Shown: positions 1-6,972 of the stretch, piece by piece
How positions within the stretch are numbered: position 1 is the stretch's first letter
How the letters are laid out: each line of letters begins with the position of its first letter
DNA from: Loktanella sp. UBA3435
GTDB lineage: Bacteria; Pseudomonadota; Alphaproteobacteria; Rhodobacterales; Rhodobacteraceae
Direction: 5' to 3'
DNA length: 12,846 bases
NCBI GenBank assembly: GCA_002378665.1
Contig: DFSO01000086.1
Span: 41,820 to 54,665, forward strand
Notes under the pieces: model-generated
The model's database searches: none
What the model was told of the DNA's origin: nothing
What the model saw: the letters and a program-made list of their open reading frames with translations, nothing else
Position numbers and translations under genes: made by a program

Positions 1-543
1 GCCGTTGTGCAGCTCCGCCGCGACAATGCGCTTGGCACACTTTACAACATCGTCGGTTTTCAAACCAAGATGAAGTATGGAGCGCAAAAGGCTGTTTTCA
101 ATACGATTCCTGCGCTTGAGAATGCGGAGTTCGCGCGTCTTGGCGGCATCCATCGCAACAGCTTCATCAATTCGCCAACGCTTCTCGACAGCCAAATGCG
201 CCTGAAATCGAAACCGCATATCCGCTTTGCAGGCCAAATCACTGGCGTCGAAGGTTACGTCGAAAGTGCCGCAATGGGCCTGCTCGCCGCCCGTATGGCG
301 ATTGCGGAAATGACCGGTAAAACCGTCCCAGAGGTGCCAAACACCACCGCTATGGGCGCGCTTGTCACCCACATCACGGGCGGTGCTGACGCGAAAACAT
401 TCCAGCCAATGAACGTTAACTTTGGCCTGTTCCCGCCGCTCGAAGGCATGAAAGCGGGCCGTCGTGGTCGCAAAGACCGCTACAAAGGCTACACTGACCG
501 CGCAAAAATCGACTGGCAAGGCTGGCTCGACCGTTTGACATGA
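1..543 (+). CDS. trmFO: TrmFO, folate/FAD-dependent tRNA (m5U54) methyltransferase, C-terminal part
   Basis: TrmFO methylates U54 in the T-loop of tRNA, taking the carbon from methylenetetrahydrofolate with FAD as reductant, in the cytosol. Only the last 180 codons are present; the frame is open from base 1, so the gene starts outside the window, and the GTG at 7 is internal. Recognition rests on family-typical stretches: the TLYNIVGFQTKMKYG segment, the block around HRNSFINSPTLL, the GQITGVEGYVESAA segment (FAD/GidA-like fold), and the C-terminal GALVTHITGGADAKTFQPMN followed by FGLFPPL. The GidA/MnmG relatives lack this C-terminal pattern. The TGA stop overlaps the ATG of gluQ in the form ATGA, so the two genes are probably translationally coupled. 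The C-terminus looks complete and undamaged. Confidence 0.95.
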   Translation, partial: AVVQLRRDNALGTLYNIVGFQTKMKYGAQKAVFNTIPALENAEFARLGGIHRNSFINSPTLLDSQMRLKSKPHIRFAGQITGVEGYVESAAMGLLAARMAIAEMTGKTVPEVPNTTAMGALVTHITGGADAKTFQPMNVNFGLFPPLEGMKAGRRGRKDRYKGYTDRAKIDWQGWLDRLT

Positions 544-1376
544 TCACCCGCTTCGCTCCTTCGCCAACTGGGCCGCTGCACCTCGGTCACGCCTATTCGG
601 CGCTAGTGGCTTATGACATGGCGGTGGCGGCGGGTGGCAGGTTTCTCCTTCGGATCGAAGACATTGACCAATCGCGCGCGCGCGCCGCTTGGGAGCAACA
701 AATATATGATGATTTACAATGGCTTGGTCTCACTTGGGAAGAGCCTGTCATGCAGCAATCAGATCGATTGCAGGACTATCACGCGGCTTTAAATGTCCTT
801 TGGGGACAAGGTCTTCTCTACCCCTGCACATGTTCACGGTCTGACATCAAAGAGGCCATGGGCGCTCCGCAAGAAGGCGTTGACCAACACGGTCCAGATG
901 GGTTGATCTATCCACGGACGTGCTGTGAAGCCTTGCGTGTTGGCGTCGTACCCCCTGATGTCACGCTGCGGCTCGACCTGAATGCGCTACCAGACTTGCC
1001 GTTGATGTATACCGAGGCGGACCGTGGGCGCCACTGGGCGTCAGTTGCTGAACTACGGCAAACAACAGGTGATTTTGTTGTTGCCCGCAAGGACATGGCA
1101 ACCAGTTACCATCTTGCGGTGGTCGTGGATGATGCGGCGCAAGGCGTCACGGACGTTGTGCGTGGCGCGGATATCCAAGACGCGACGCCAATCCATGTGT
1201 TGCTGCAAACCCTGCTAAATTTGCCAACGCCGACCTATCACCACCACCGTCTCATCCGCGACGACAACGGTAAACGGTTGGCAAAGCGTGACGATGCTCG
1301 CGCCCTGTCAAAATACCGCGCCGAGGGTGCAACGCCCAATGATATCAGGCGCTTGGTGGGGCTTCCTGCGGCATAG
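540..1376 (+). CDS. gluQ: Glutamyl-Q tRNA(Asp) synthetase (GluQ-RS)
   Basis: GluQ-RS is a truncated paralogue of glutamyl-tRNA synthetase. It activates glutamate and attaches it to the queuosine at the wobble position of tRNA(Asp), not to a tRNA 3' end. The 278-aa length fits, since the anticodon-binding domain of true GluRS is missing. The N-terminus FAPSPTGPLHLGH carries the HIGH-type motif at residues 14-17. The zinc site is visible as Cys96, Cys98, Tyr124 and Cys128 (CTC and YPRTC). The class I signature loop is KRLAKR at 245-250. The ATG overlaps the trmFO stop by 4 bp, which supports this start and an operon with trmFO. The 3' end runs 32 bp into the oppositely oriented hisI. Confidence 0.97.
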   Translation: MITRFAPSPTGPLHLGHAYSALVAYDMAVAAGGRFLLRIEDIDQSRARAAWEQQIYDDLQWLGLTWEEPVMQQSDRLQDYHAALNVLWGQGLLYPCTCSRSDIKEAMGAPQEGVDQHGPDGLIYPRTCCEALRVGVVPPDVTLRLDLNALPDLPLMYTEADRGRHWASVAELRQTTGDFVVARKDMATSYHLAVVVDDAAQGVTDVVRGADIQDATPIHVLLQTLLNLPTPTYHHHRLIRDDNGKRLAKRDDARALSKYRAEGATPNDIRRLVGLPAA

Positions 1377-1725
1377 GTTGCGCTGTTTCAACCTCTTCGT
1401 CGTCTTGCACAGAGGTATAGAAACAGGTCCGCCTGCCCGTATGACACGCAGCCCCCGTCTGGTTCACCTCAATGAGCAGGCAATCACGGTCACAGTCGAT
1501 TCTGAAGTCTACAAGCTGCTGGGTATGACCACTTGTCGCACCCTTAACCCAGAATTCCTGTCGGGACCGCGACCAATAGGTCGCCTCACCACTCGTAAGC
1601 GTACGGGCAATACTCTCGACATTCATCCATGCCATCATCAGGACCTCACCAGAGGTCGCATCTTGGGCAATTGCAGGGATCAGCCCTGCCTCGTTAAATT
1701 TGAGTGTCGATGGATCAAACGTCAT
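1345..1725 (-). CDS. hisI: Phosphoribosyl-AMP cyclohydrolase
   Basis: HisI opens the purine ring of phosphoribosyl-AMP, the third step of histidine synthesis. The 126-residue product is a stand-alone HisI with no HisE fusion. The core WSRSRQEFWVKGATSGHTQQ lies at about 51-70. The magnesium-binding triad DCDRD gives Asp77, Asp79 and Asp81, and the zinc cysteines are Cys78, Cys94 (ACHTG) and Cys101, so all expected metal ligands are present. The frame is open upstream to 1782, but the ATG at 1725 gives the usual family N-terminus (MTFDPSTL) and has AAAGG at 1736-1740, 10 nt upstream. The gene is divergent from the NifU-like gene (69 bp between them) and overlaps the 3' end of gluQ by 32 bp. Confidence 0.95.
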   Translation of the reverse strand: MTFDPSTLKFNEAGLIPAIAQDATSGEVLMMAWMNVESIARTLTSGEATYWSRSRQEFWVKGATSGHTQQLVDFRIDCDRDCLLIEVNQTGAACHTGRRTCFYTSVQDDEEVETAQPMPQEAPPSA

Positions 1726-1794
1726 GGGGCGAAAACCTTTGCAACTGCTGCGTTGCGCACTATCTAAGGAAAATAACAGCAAAGGGCAAACGCA

Positions 1795-2229
1795 GTGACC
1801 GCAGAAATCGACATGATGAAGCTCTACTCGGCGCGTATTCTTGCGCTAGCTGCTGATATGCCGCGCACGGAGCGCTTAGCTGCGCCAACAGCCACGGCAA
1901 AACGGCGCGCGCCCTTGTGTGGATCGACGGTAACCGTTGATATTGCTTTGGAAAACGGCGTGATCGTGGACTACGGACAGGATGTGAAGGCCTGTGCTTT
2001 GGGCCAAGCTGCGGCCTCTGTCGTTGGCAGCGCGATAGTCGGATTGACCCCTGCGCAGGTTGAACTTGGCCGTAACCAAATGTTAGCGATGTTGAAACAA
2101 GATGGTCCCGTGCCTGACGCGCCATTTGACGGGCTAGAGGTTTTGACACCTGCGAAAGATTATAAAAACCGCCATGCCTCAATCATGTTGGCCTTTGATG
2201 CGACCCTCGACGCACTTGCCACCACATAA
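1795..2229 (+). CDS. NifU/IscU-like iron-sulfur scaffold family protein
   Basis: This 144-aa protein resembles the NifU N-terminal/IscU fold, in which three cysteines hold a nascent Fe-S cluster for transfer to client proteins. The GTG at 1795 has AAAGGG at 1781-1786, 8 nt upstream; an ATG pair at 1813 is an alternative that would remove 6 residues. Cys42 (PLCGS) and Cys68 (KACALG) correspond to the first two IscU cysteines, and their 26-residue spacing equals that of E. coli IscU (37 and 63). The aspartate normally following the first Cys-Gly is Ser here. The third ligand position, expected in an HCS context near the C-terminus, reads RHAS with Ala128, so a standard three-cysteine scaffold site is absent. 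Function as a general scaffold is therefore doubtful; a specialised or accessory role is possible. No isc or suf genes are nearby. Confidence 0.8.
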   Translation: MTAEIDMMKLYSARILALAADMPRTERLAAPTATAKRRAPLCGSTVTVDIALENGVIVDYGQDVKACALGQAAASVVGSAIVGLTPAQVELGRNQMLAMLKQDGPVPDAPFDGLEVLTPAKDYKNRHASIMLAFDATLDALATT

Positions 2230-2264
2230 AAAAATCGCCGCACATCCGGGACGGGATGGCGGCG
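2228..2264 (-). terminator. Intrinsic terminator on the minus strand, abutting the convergent NifU-like gene
   Basis: The arms CGCCGC (2236-2241) plus CATCC (2243-2247) pair with GGATG (2254-2258) plus GCGGCG (2259-2264). This gives 11 base pairs with a single bulged A at 2242 and a 6-nt loop. On the minus strand the stem is followed by one A and seven Ts (complement of 2228-2234), a classic Rho-independent layout. On the plus strand no U-run follows, so it may only partly stop the NifU-like transcript. The T-tract overlaps the TAA stop of the NifU-like gene (2227-2229), so the two convergent units are tightly packed. It would end the transcript carrying the 40-codon gene at 2410-2532. Confidence 0.75.
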
Positions 2265-2409
2265 AGTAAGGAGCGCAAAAGCGGCACCTGATCCGAGTTT
2301 TCCAAGGGGAGAGGCAAAACCCCCGCTTCGGAATGGGACAGGCAGGTCATCAATTTGCAAGGTGGGACAAGGCAAGTTGATGGATCAGGCGCTGCAATCG
2401 CTGGGCAGG
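2228..2409 (-). ncRNA. Candidate structured RNA or 3'-UTR-derived sRNA downstream of the small membrane protein gene
   Basis: This gap between genes folds unusually well. An outer helix pairs 2281-2294 with 2382-2395: 8 perfect pairs, then one mismatch and 5 more including one G-U. Directly beside it a hairpin pairs 2349-2358 with 2372-2381. A third hairpin pairs 2297-2303 with 2313-2320 around one bulge. On the minus strand the two hairpin loops read CUUGUCCCACCUU and UCUCCCCUU, pyrimidine-rich and able to pair with Shine-Dalgarno sequences, as in several alphaproteobacterial trans-acting sRNAs. The minus strand is favoured because it ends in the intrinsic terminator. No separate promoter was found inside the stretch, so release from the upstream mRNA is the simpler idea. 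A 6S-like RNA is an alternative that could not be tested. No convincing ORF is present. Confidence 0.4.
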
Positions 2410-2532
2410 TCAGACCATCCCGGGCAGGGACAGACCGACAAAAAGCATCACAAGCAAAGCGGTAGCGCCAATAGCATCTGCGATAATCGTGTCGCTAGAC
2501 CGGATGATCACAGTTTTGATTTCTTTCGCCAT
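2410..2532 (-). CDS. Small single-pass membrane protein (40 aa), probably SOS-regulated
   Basis: The reading frame from the ATG at 2532 encodes 40 residues: MAKEIKTVIIRSSDTI, a short polar/amphipathic stretch, then about 18 hydrophobic residues (ATALLVMLFVGLSLPGMV) reaching the C-terminus. It is predicted to be an inner-membrane peptide with a cytosolic N-terminus. A strong ribosome binding site (AGGAG, complement of 2540-2544) lies 7 nt before the ATG, which fixes this start rather than the upstream TTG at 2592 in the same open frame. The gene lies 100 bp downstream of recG, behind its own promoter candidate with a LexA-type operator. The size, topology and operator recall Caulobacter SidA, an SOS-induced 29-residue membrane inhibitor of cell division, but no sequence similarity is claimed. 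The function is unknown. Confidence 0.7.
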   Translation of the reverse strand: MAKEIKTVIIRSSDTIIADAIGATALLVMLFVGLSLPGMV

Positions 2533-2557
2533 TGTCGCTCTCCTCAGTGTCTCGTTT

Positions 2558-2577
2558 CTCTTTGTTGCCTCTTTGTT
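2558..2577. repeat. Tandem 9-bp direct repeat in the leader of the small membrane protein gene
   Basis: CTCTTTGTT occurs at 2558-2566 and again at 2569-2577, an 11-bp period of about one helical turn. CTTTGTTC (2571-2578) also has an exact inverted copy, GAACAAAG, at 2622-2629 on the far side of the proposed promoter. The copies flank the candidate transcription start, so they may bind a protein or simply be purine-rich leader sequence on the minus strand. Confidence 0.5.
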
Positions 2578-2600
2578 CCATATGGTTAACAACCTGTAAA

Positions 2601-2615
2601 GAACTAAATGAGAAC
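2601..2615 (-). promoter_or_regulatory. Candidate LexA (SOS) operator, GAAC-N7-GAAC
   Basis: The sequence GAACTAAATGAGAAC is an exact match to the direct-repeat LexA box of alphaproteobacteria (GTTC-N7-GTTC when read on the minus strand). A third GAAC follows at 2622-2625 after a 6-nt gap, slightly off the ideal spacing. The site overlaps the proposed -10 and start region of a minus-strand promoter, where LexA would block RNA polymerase. The target is the small membrane protein gene that begins at 2532. An 8-base-defined motif can arise by chance in a window of this size, so placement is the main support. Confidence 0.6.
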
Positions 2616-2636
2616 AAAAAAGAACAAAGTTGTCAA
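2608..2636 (-). promoter_or_regulatory. Sigma-70 type promoter for the small membrane protein gene
   Basis: On the minus strand a perfect -35 TTGACA (complement of 2631-2636) is followed after 17 nt by TCTCAT (complement of 2608-2613), a 4-of-6 match to the -10 consensus. The -35 contains the TGA stop codon of recG. The predicted start lies near 2601, giving a leader of about 70 nt before the small gene. The weak -10 lies within the LexA-like repeat. Confidence 0.5.
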
Positions 2637-4723
2637 CCTACTGAAATTAAACGAATAGATTTGTCTTGCTCCATGAGCCAAAGGAGCGTTCTAGCGGCTT
2701 TTCCACGCTCAGATTCGAGTTTTGGGTCGTCGACGAGCAGTTTTCGCGCGTCGGTTTGTGCGATTTGCATCAATGCCGCTTGCCGTTCCAAATCGGCAAT
2801 CCGGAACCTTGGCAGACCTGATTGCGCGGTCCCAATCACATCACCCGCTCCGCGCATGGCGAGGTCTTCCTCAGAAATACGGAACCCGTCTTCTGTCTCA
2901 CGCAGGATTTCCAAACGCCTGCGCCCCGTTTCGCTCAGCGGTTCTTGGAACAACAACAGGCAAGTCGAGGCCACAGCCCCGCGCCCGACCCTGCCTCGCA
3001 GTTGGTGCAATTGTGCGAGCCCAAAGCTCTCCGCCCGCTCAATCATCATGATCGACGCATTTTGCACGTTCACCCCAACTTCAATCACCGTGGTCGCCAC
3101 CAATACTTTGGTCTCCCCCGAGACAAACCGCGCCATGGCGGCGTCTTTTTCTGCTGGCGGCATTTGGCCGTGCACCAATCCAACCACGCCTTCGCCCAAA
3201 GCGGCGCGCAAACGTTTGAACCGCTCTTCGGCAGCGGTCATGTCAATGAATTCGCTTTCCTCGACCAGCGGGCAGACCCAATAGGCCTGACGTCCATCGG
3301 TCACGGCGCGGCGTAGTTTCTCGACGACCTCGTTCATGCGTCCCGTTGAGACCAGCGCTGTTTGCACAGGAGTGCGCCCTGCGGGTTTTTCGTCCAATAT
3401 CGACACGTCCATATCGCCGAATTGCGCCAAGGCGAGTGATCGCGGGATTGGTGTTGCAGTCATTACCAGCACATCGACGGCCTCGCCTTTGGCCCCCAAC
3501 TCCATCCGCTGGTTAACACCAAAACGGTGCTGCTCGTCGATAATTGACAGACGAAGGTCTTGGAACTCCACACCTTTTTGGAAAACAGCATGGGTGCCGA
3601 CAAGAATCTGGATTTCGCCAGAGGCAAGCCGTGCCAGCTTTGCTGCCCGTTCCGCGCCCTTGTCCCTGCCCGTCAGCAACTCCAAATTGACGCCGGCGCT
3701 TGCGGCTAACCCCTGCAATCCATCCAAATGCTGACGCGCCAAAATTTCTGTGGGCGCCATCATCACGCCCTGCCCGCCAGCCTCCACAACAGCCAACAAC
3801 GCCATGAAGGCCACAAGGGTTTTGCCCGATCCAACGTCGCCTTGCAGCAAGCGGTTCATCCGCATTGGCGACGCAAGGTCTGCAATGATTTCATCGATCG
3901 CACGTCGTTGCGCGCCTGTCGGCGCATAAGGCAATGCGCCCAGAACTTTGGCCTGCAAGACCCCAGTCGCTTGGCTTATCCGCCCTTTGCTGCGTCGCGC
4001 CACGGCCCGCGCTAAGGCCAGCGTCATCTGATGGGCGAAGAGCTCGTCATAGGCCAAACGCTCTCGTGCTTTTGCATGGGGCGACAAATCCATTGTGGCT
4101 TCTGGCGTGTGAGCATCCCGAAATGCCTGCTGCAAACTGGGCCATTCATGTTTCGCTTTCAGCTTTGGATCAATCCACTCAGGTAAGTCAGGCGCTAGCC
4201 CAAGCGCGGCTCGCGTACCTTTCCACATCAGTTTCTGCGTAATACCTGCGTGTAGCGGATAAACAGGCTCAAAGGCAGGGAGTTCCATTGCTTCTTCTGG
4301 TCGCACAATATGATCTGGGTGAACCATTTGCGCGACGCTATCAAAGACTTCAATCTTGCCTGAAACAACCCGCTTCTGTCCCGTAGGTAGTTGCTTTGCA
4401 AGGTAATCTCCACGTGCGTGAAAGAATACAAGTTGAAATGTAGTCTGCGCGTCAGTGACGTGAATACGGTAAGGACGACCGCGCGTCGCAGGCGGATAAT
4501 GCTCGCCAATCGTGACCTCAACTGTTGCGACAGCAGGCGGAACGATATCACGGATACTTGCCTTTTGCCCCCGATCAACCCCCGAAAATGGGAGTGTCAT
4601 CAACAAATCACGCGGCCGCGAAATGCCTGCCTCACTTAGCAGTTGGCCCGTCTTAGGGCCGATCCCATCCAAATTGGTGATCGCGCCAAACAGCGGAAAC
4701 AGGATTTCTGGACGGCTGCTCAT
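2633..4723 (-). CDS. recG: ATP-dependent DNA helicase RecG
   Basis: RecG remodels stalled replication forks and Holliday junctions by driving double-stranded DNA translocation with ATP. The 696-aa product matches the family length (about 690). An N-terminal wedge/OB region covers about 1-190. The helicase motifs are Walker A GDVGSGKT at 295-302, motif II DEQH at 396-399 (the RecG-type variant followed by RFG), motif III TATPIPRS at 422-429, and motif VI QLRGRVGRG at 574-582. The C-terminal translocation (TRG) region follows at about 600-650. The ATG at 4723 overlaps the ligA stop as ATGA, so the two are probably coupled. The TGA stop falls within the -35 element of the next promoter. No damage is seen. 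Confidence 0.97.
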   Translation of the reverse strand: MSSRPEILFPLFGAITNLDGIGPKTGQLLSEAGISRPRDLLMTLPFSGVDRGQKASIRDIVPPAVATVEVTIGEHYPPATRGRPYRIHVTDAQTTFQLVFFHARGDYLAKQLPTGQKRVVSGKIEVFDSVAQMVHPDHIVRPEEAMELPAFEPVYPLHAGITQKLMWKGTRAALGLAPDLPEWIDPKLKAKHEWPSLQQAFRDAHTPEATMDLSPHAKARERLAYDELFAHQMTLALARAVARRSKGRISQATGVLQAKVLGALPYAPTGAQRRAIDEIIADLASPMRMNRLLQGDVGSGKTLVAFMALLAVVEAGGQGVMMAPTEILARQHLDGLQGLAASAGVNLELLTGRDKGAERAAKLARLASGEIQILVGTHAVFQKGVEFQDLRLSIIDEQHRFGVNQRMELGAKGEAVDVLVMTATPIPRSLALAQFGDMDVSILDEKPAGRTPVQTALVSTGRMNEVVEKLRRAVTDGRQAYWVCPLVEESEFIDMTAAEERFKRLRAALGEGVVGLVHGQMPPAEKDAAMARFVSGETKVLVATTVIEVGVNVQNASIMMIERAESFGLAQLHQLRGRVGRGAVASTCLLLFQEPLSETGRRRLEILRETEDGFRISEEDLAMRGAGDVIGTAQSGLPRFRIADLERQAALMQIAQTDARKLLVDDPKLESERGKAARTLLWLMEQDKSIRLISVG

Positions 4724-6861
4724 AGGCCTTCAATCATGGAAAGCCATGCATCTTCGTCAATTGTCAAAACGCCCAAGGCCTCTGCCTTCGTGGCTTTTGA
4801 CCCTGCACCTGGCCCCGCGACGAGTATATCTGTTTTCGCGCTGACTGATCCCGCGACTTTAGCCCCCAGACTTTCGGCCCGCGCTTTTGCTTCGGCGCGG
4901 CTCATCTTGGTGAGGGTTCCAGTAAACACGACAGTTTTGCCCGCAACAGGGCTATCTGCAGCAGCAATGGTCACGACCTCCTCTACATCCAACGCTGAGA
5001 TGAGGCGATCGATGGCCGCCCGTTCGTTGTCATTTTGAAAAGCCGACACCAATGAGGTCGCCATAACGGTGCCAACACCATCAATCCCCAAGAGGTCATC
5101 CCACGCCGCACCTTGGCCGATTTCGGCCCCCGTCAATGCCTGTTCCATCGCGTCCCACGTGCCGTAATGCGTTGCGATCAAGCCTGCACTTGAATCGCCC
5201 GCGTGGCGAATACCAAGGCCAAATAAAACACGGCGGAATGGAATTTTACGTTTTTCATCGATGGCTTGAAACAGTTTCTCGGCACTTTTCTCGCCCCAAC
5301 CTTCGCGGTTTTTGAGTTGCTGCATCCCTTGTCCATAGCGTTCACGAAGTGTGAAAATATCTGCGGGCGTCGCGATCCAGCCATCAGTATAGAATTGTTC
5401 AACCTGCTTTGCCCCAAGCCCTTCAATGTCGAACGCCCCTCGGCTTACGAAATGCTTCAATCTTTCGACGGCTTGCGCAGGGCAAATCAAACCGCCAGTG
5501 CAGCGTCGCACGGCATCGCCTTCTTCTCGGATGGCTGGAGAGCCACATTCAGGGCAAGTTTCAGGGAAAGCATAGGGTTTTGCGGAGAGATCGCGTCTAT
5601 TCAGATCAACATCTTTGATTTTCGGGATTACATCGCCCGCGCGATAAATCTGTACCCAATCGCCAATCCGAATATCGCGACCTTCGCGGATTTCAGCTCC
5701 GCTACTATCGCGGCCTTGGATGTAGTCTTCATTATGAAGCGTCGCATTTGAAACAACGACCCCGCCCACTGTCACGGGCGCAAGGCGCGCCACCGGGGAC
5801 AATGCCCCAGTGCGACCAACCTGAATTTCGATGTCATTCAAATATGTCCACGCCAATTCGGCTGGAAATTTGTGTGCAATGGCCCAGCGAGGTGTTGTGC
5901 TTCGAAACCCCAAACGCCGTTGCAACTCTAGATCGTTTACTTTGTAAACCACGCCGTCAATATCGTAACCCAAAGTTGCGCGAAGTTCTTCAATTTTTTT
6001 GTAGTGCGCTATCAATTCTGACGGGTTTGATAGCAATGCAGTGAGAGGATTCGTTTCAAAACCAAATTCTCCAAGCGCTTGAATTGCCGCGAACTGCGTT
6101 TGCGCGAAAGGTGCGGACAATTCACCCCATGCGTAGGCGAAAAATCGCAGCGGTCGTGCCTTGGTGATACTGGCGTCAAGTTGCCGCAAAGAACCCGCTG
6201 CCGCGTTGCGCGGATTGGCAAAGGTCTTGCCTTTCGTCTCCGTCTGTCGTTGGTTGAGTGCCGCAAAATCTGCAGCGCTCATATAAACTTCTCCGCGCAC
6301 CTCAAAAACAGATGGCGCACCCGAAATTTGATGCGGAATATTGGCTATTGTTCTTGCGTTTTCGAGAACATTTTCGCCGACTTCACCGTCGCCGCGCGTC
6401 GCTGCTTGCGCCAAAACCCCCTTTTCATATCTCAAGGAAAGTGACAGCCCATCGATCTTTGGTTCTGCGGTATAGGTCAGAGTGGCGGTTGCTTCTAGCC
6501 CAAGAAACTTGCGCACGCGATTGTCGAATTCAAATACATCGTCATCAGTGAAAGCATTTCCAAGGCTTAACATCGCTTGTGCGTGTTTGATTTTGCCAAA
6601 GCCATCAGTGGCTGGGGCCCCTACTTTGTCGGAGGGGCTATCGTCGCGTTTGAGATGCGGAAATATTGCTTCAATTGCGGAATTTCGTTGCTTGAGAAGA
6701 TCATATTCTGCGTCGCTGAGGTGAGGCGCATCAAGGGAATAGTAGGCCATATTTGCCGACGACAAGAGCGTCGCAAGTCGAGAAAGTTCTCGCTCTGCCT
6801 GCATTTCATCCAGTTGATCTGGTGCGATATGGACAAAACTATTCTCTGGTGAAACGACCAC
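4720..6861 (-). CDS. ligA: NAD-dependent DNA ligase LigA
   Basis: LigA seals nicks in DNA during replication and repair, using NAD to form a ligase-AMP intermediate. The 713-aa product has all family domains in order: an NAD-binding Ia domain (about 20-90), the adenylation domain with catalytic Lys135 in EPKIDG, an OB fold (about 340-420), a four-cysteine zinc finger (Cys436, Cys439, Cys454, Cys460), helix-hairpin-helix repeats (about 475-610), and a C-terminal BRCT domain (about 637-713). The start is GTG at 6861, supported by a ribosome binding site GAGGAG about 6 nt upstream. The gene lies 111 bp downstream of ctrA on the same strand and overlaps recG by 4 bp. No clear promoter was recognised between ctrA and ligA, so some read-through from ctrA is possible. 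Confidence 0.97.
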   Translation of the reverse strand: MVVSPENSFVHIAPDQLDEMQAERELSRLATLLSSANMAYYSLDAPHLSDAEYDLLKQRNSAIEAIFPHLKRDDSPSDKVGAPATDGFGKIKHAQAMLSLGNAFTDDDVFEFDNRVRKFLGLEATATLTYTAEPKIDGLSLSLRYEKGVLAQAATRGDGEVGENVLENARTIANIPHQISGAPSVFEVRGEVYMSAADFAALNQRQTETKGKTFANPRNAAAGSLRQLDASITKARPLRFFAYAWGELSAPFAQTQFAAIQALGEFGFETNPLTALLSNPSELIAHYKKIEELRATLGYDIDGVVYKVNDLELQRRLGFRSTTPRWAIAHKFPAELAWTYLNDIEIQVGRTGALSPVARLAPVTVGGVVVSNATLHNEDYIQGRDSSGAEIREGRDIRIGDWVQIYRAGDVIPKIKDVDLNRRDLSAKPYAFPETCPECGSPAIREEGDAVRRCTGGLICPAQAVERLKHFVSRGAFDIEGLGAKQVEQFYTDGWIATPADIFTLRERYGQGMQQLKNREGWGEKSAEKLFQAIDEKRKIPFRRVLFGLGIRHAGDSSAGLIATHYGTWDAMEQALTGAEIGQGAAWDDLLGIDGVGTVMATSLVSAFQNDNERAAIDRLISALDVEEVVTIAAADSPVAGKTVVFTGTLTKMSRAEAKARAESLGAKVAGSVSAKTDILVAGPGAGSKATKAEALGVLTIDEDAWLSMIEGL

Positions 6862-6972
6862 GTAATTCTCCTCGCTGGCTACCGTGCAAGTCTCTCGGCG
6901 CTCAGCAAGTTTTATCAGCGTGGTGCCGCAGGTAAAGCGGAAGGTGGGAGCATCTGCCCCCGATGTGGGGAT

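Noticed and set aside
1741..1756. GCAAC-N6-GTTGC inverted repeat between hisI and the NifU-like gene
   Set aside because: Arms of five bases are too short to stand out from chance, and no promoter elements coincide convincingly.
1726..1782. Upstream extension of hisI by 19 codons
   Set aside because: The added residues do not look like HisI, and the ATG at 1725 gives the typical N-terminus with a ribosome binding site.
2160..2375. 71-codon minus-strand ORF overlapping the 3' end of the NifU-like gene
   Set aside because: It runs through the terminator hairpin and the structured region, lies antisense to a better supported gene, and resembles no family.
2612..2625. GAAC-N6-GAAC as a second LexA box
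   Set aside because: The spacing is 6 nt; the alphaproteobacterial site needs 7. It is kept only as part of the repeat cluster.
2532..3316. Long plus-strand ORFs (up to 250 codons) opposite recG
   Set aside because: These are antisense shadows of recG; their composition is rich in Ser/Arg/Pro with no domain pattern.
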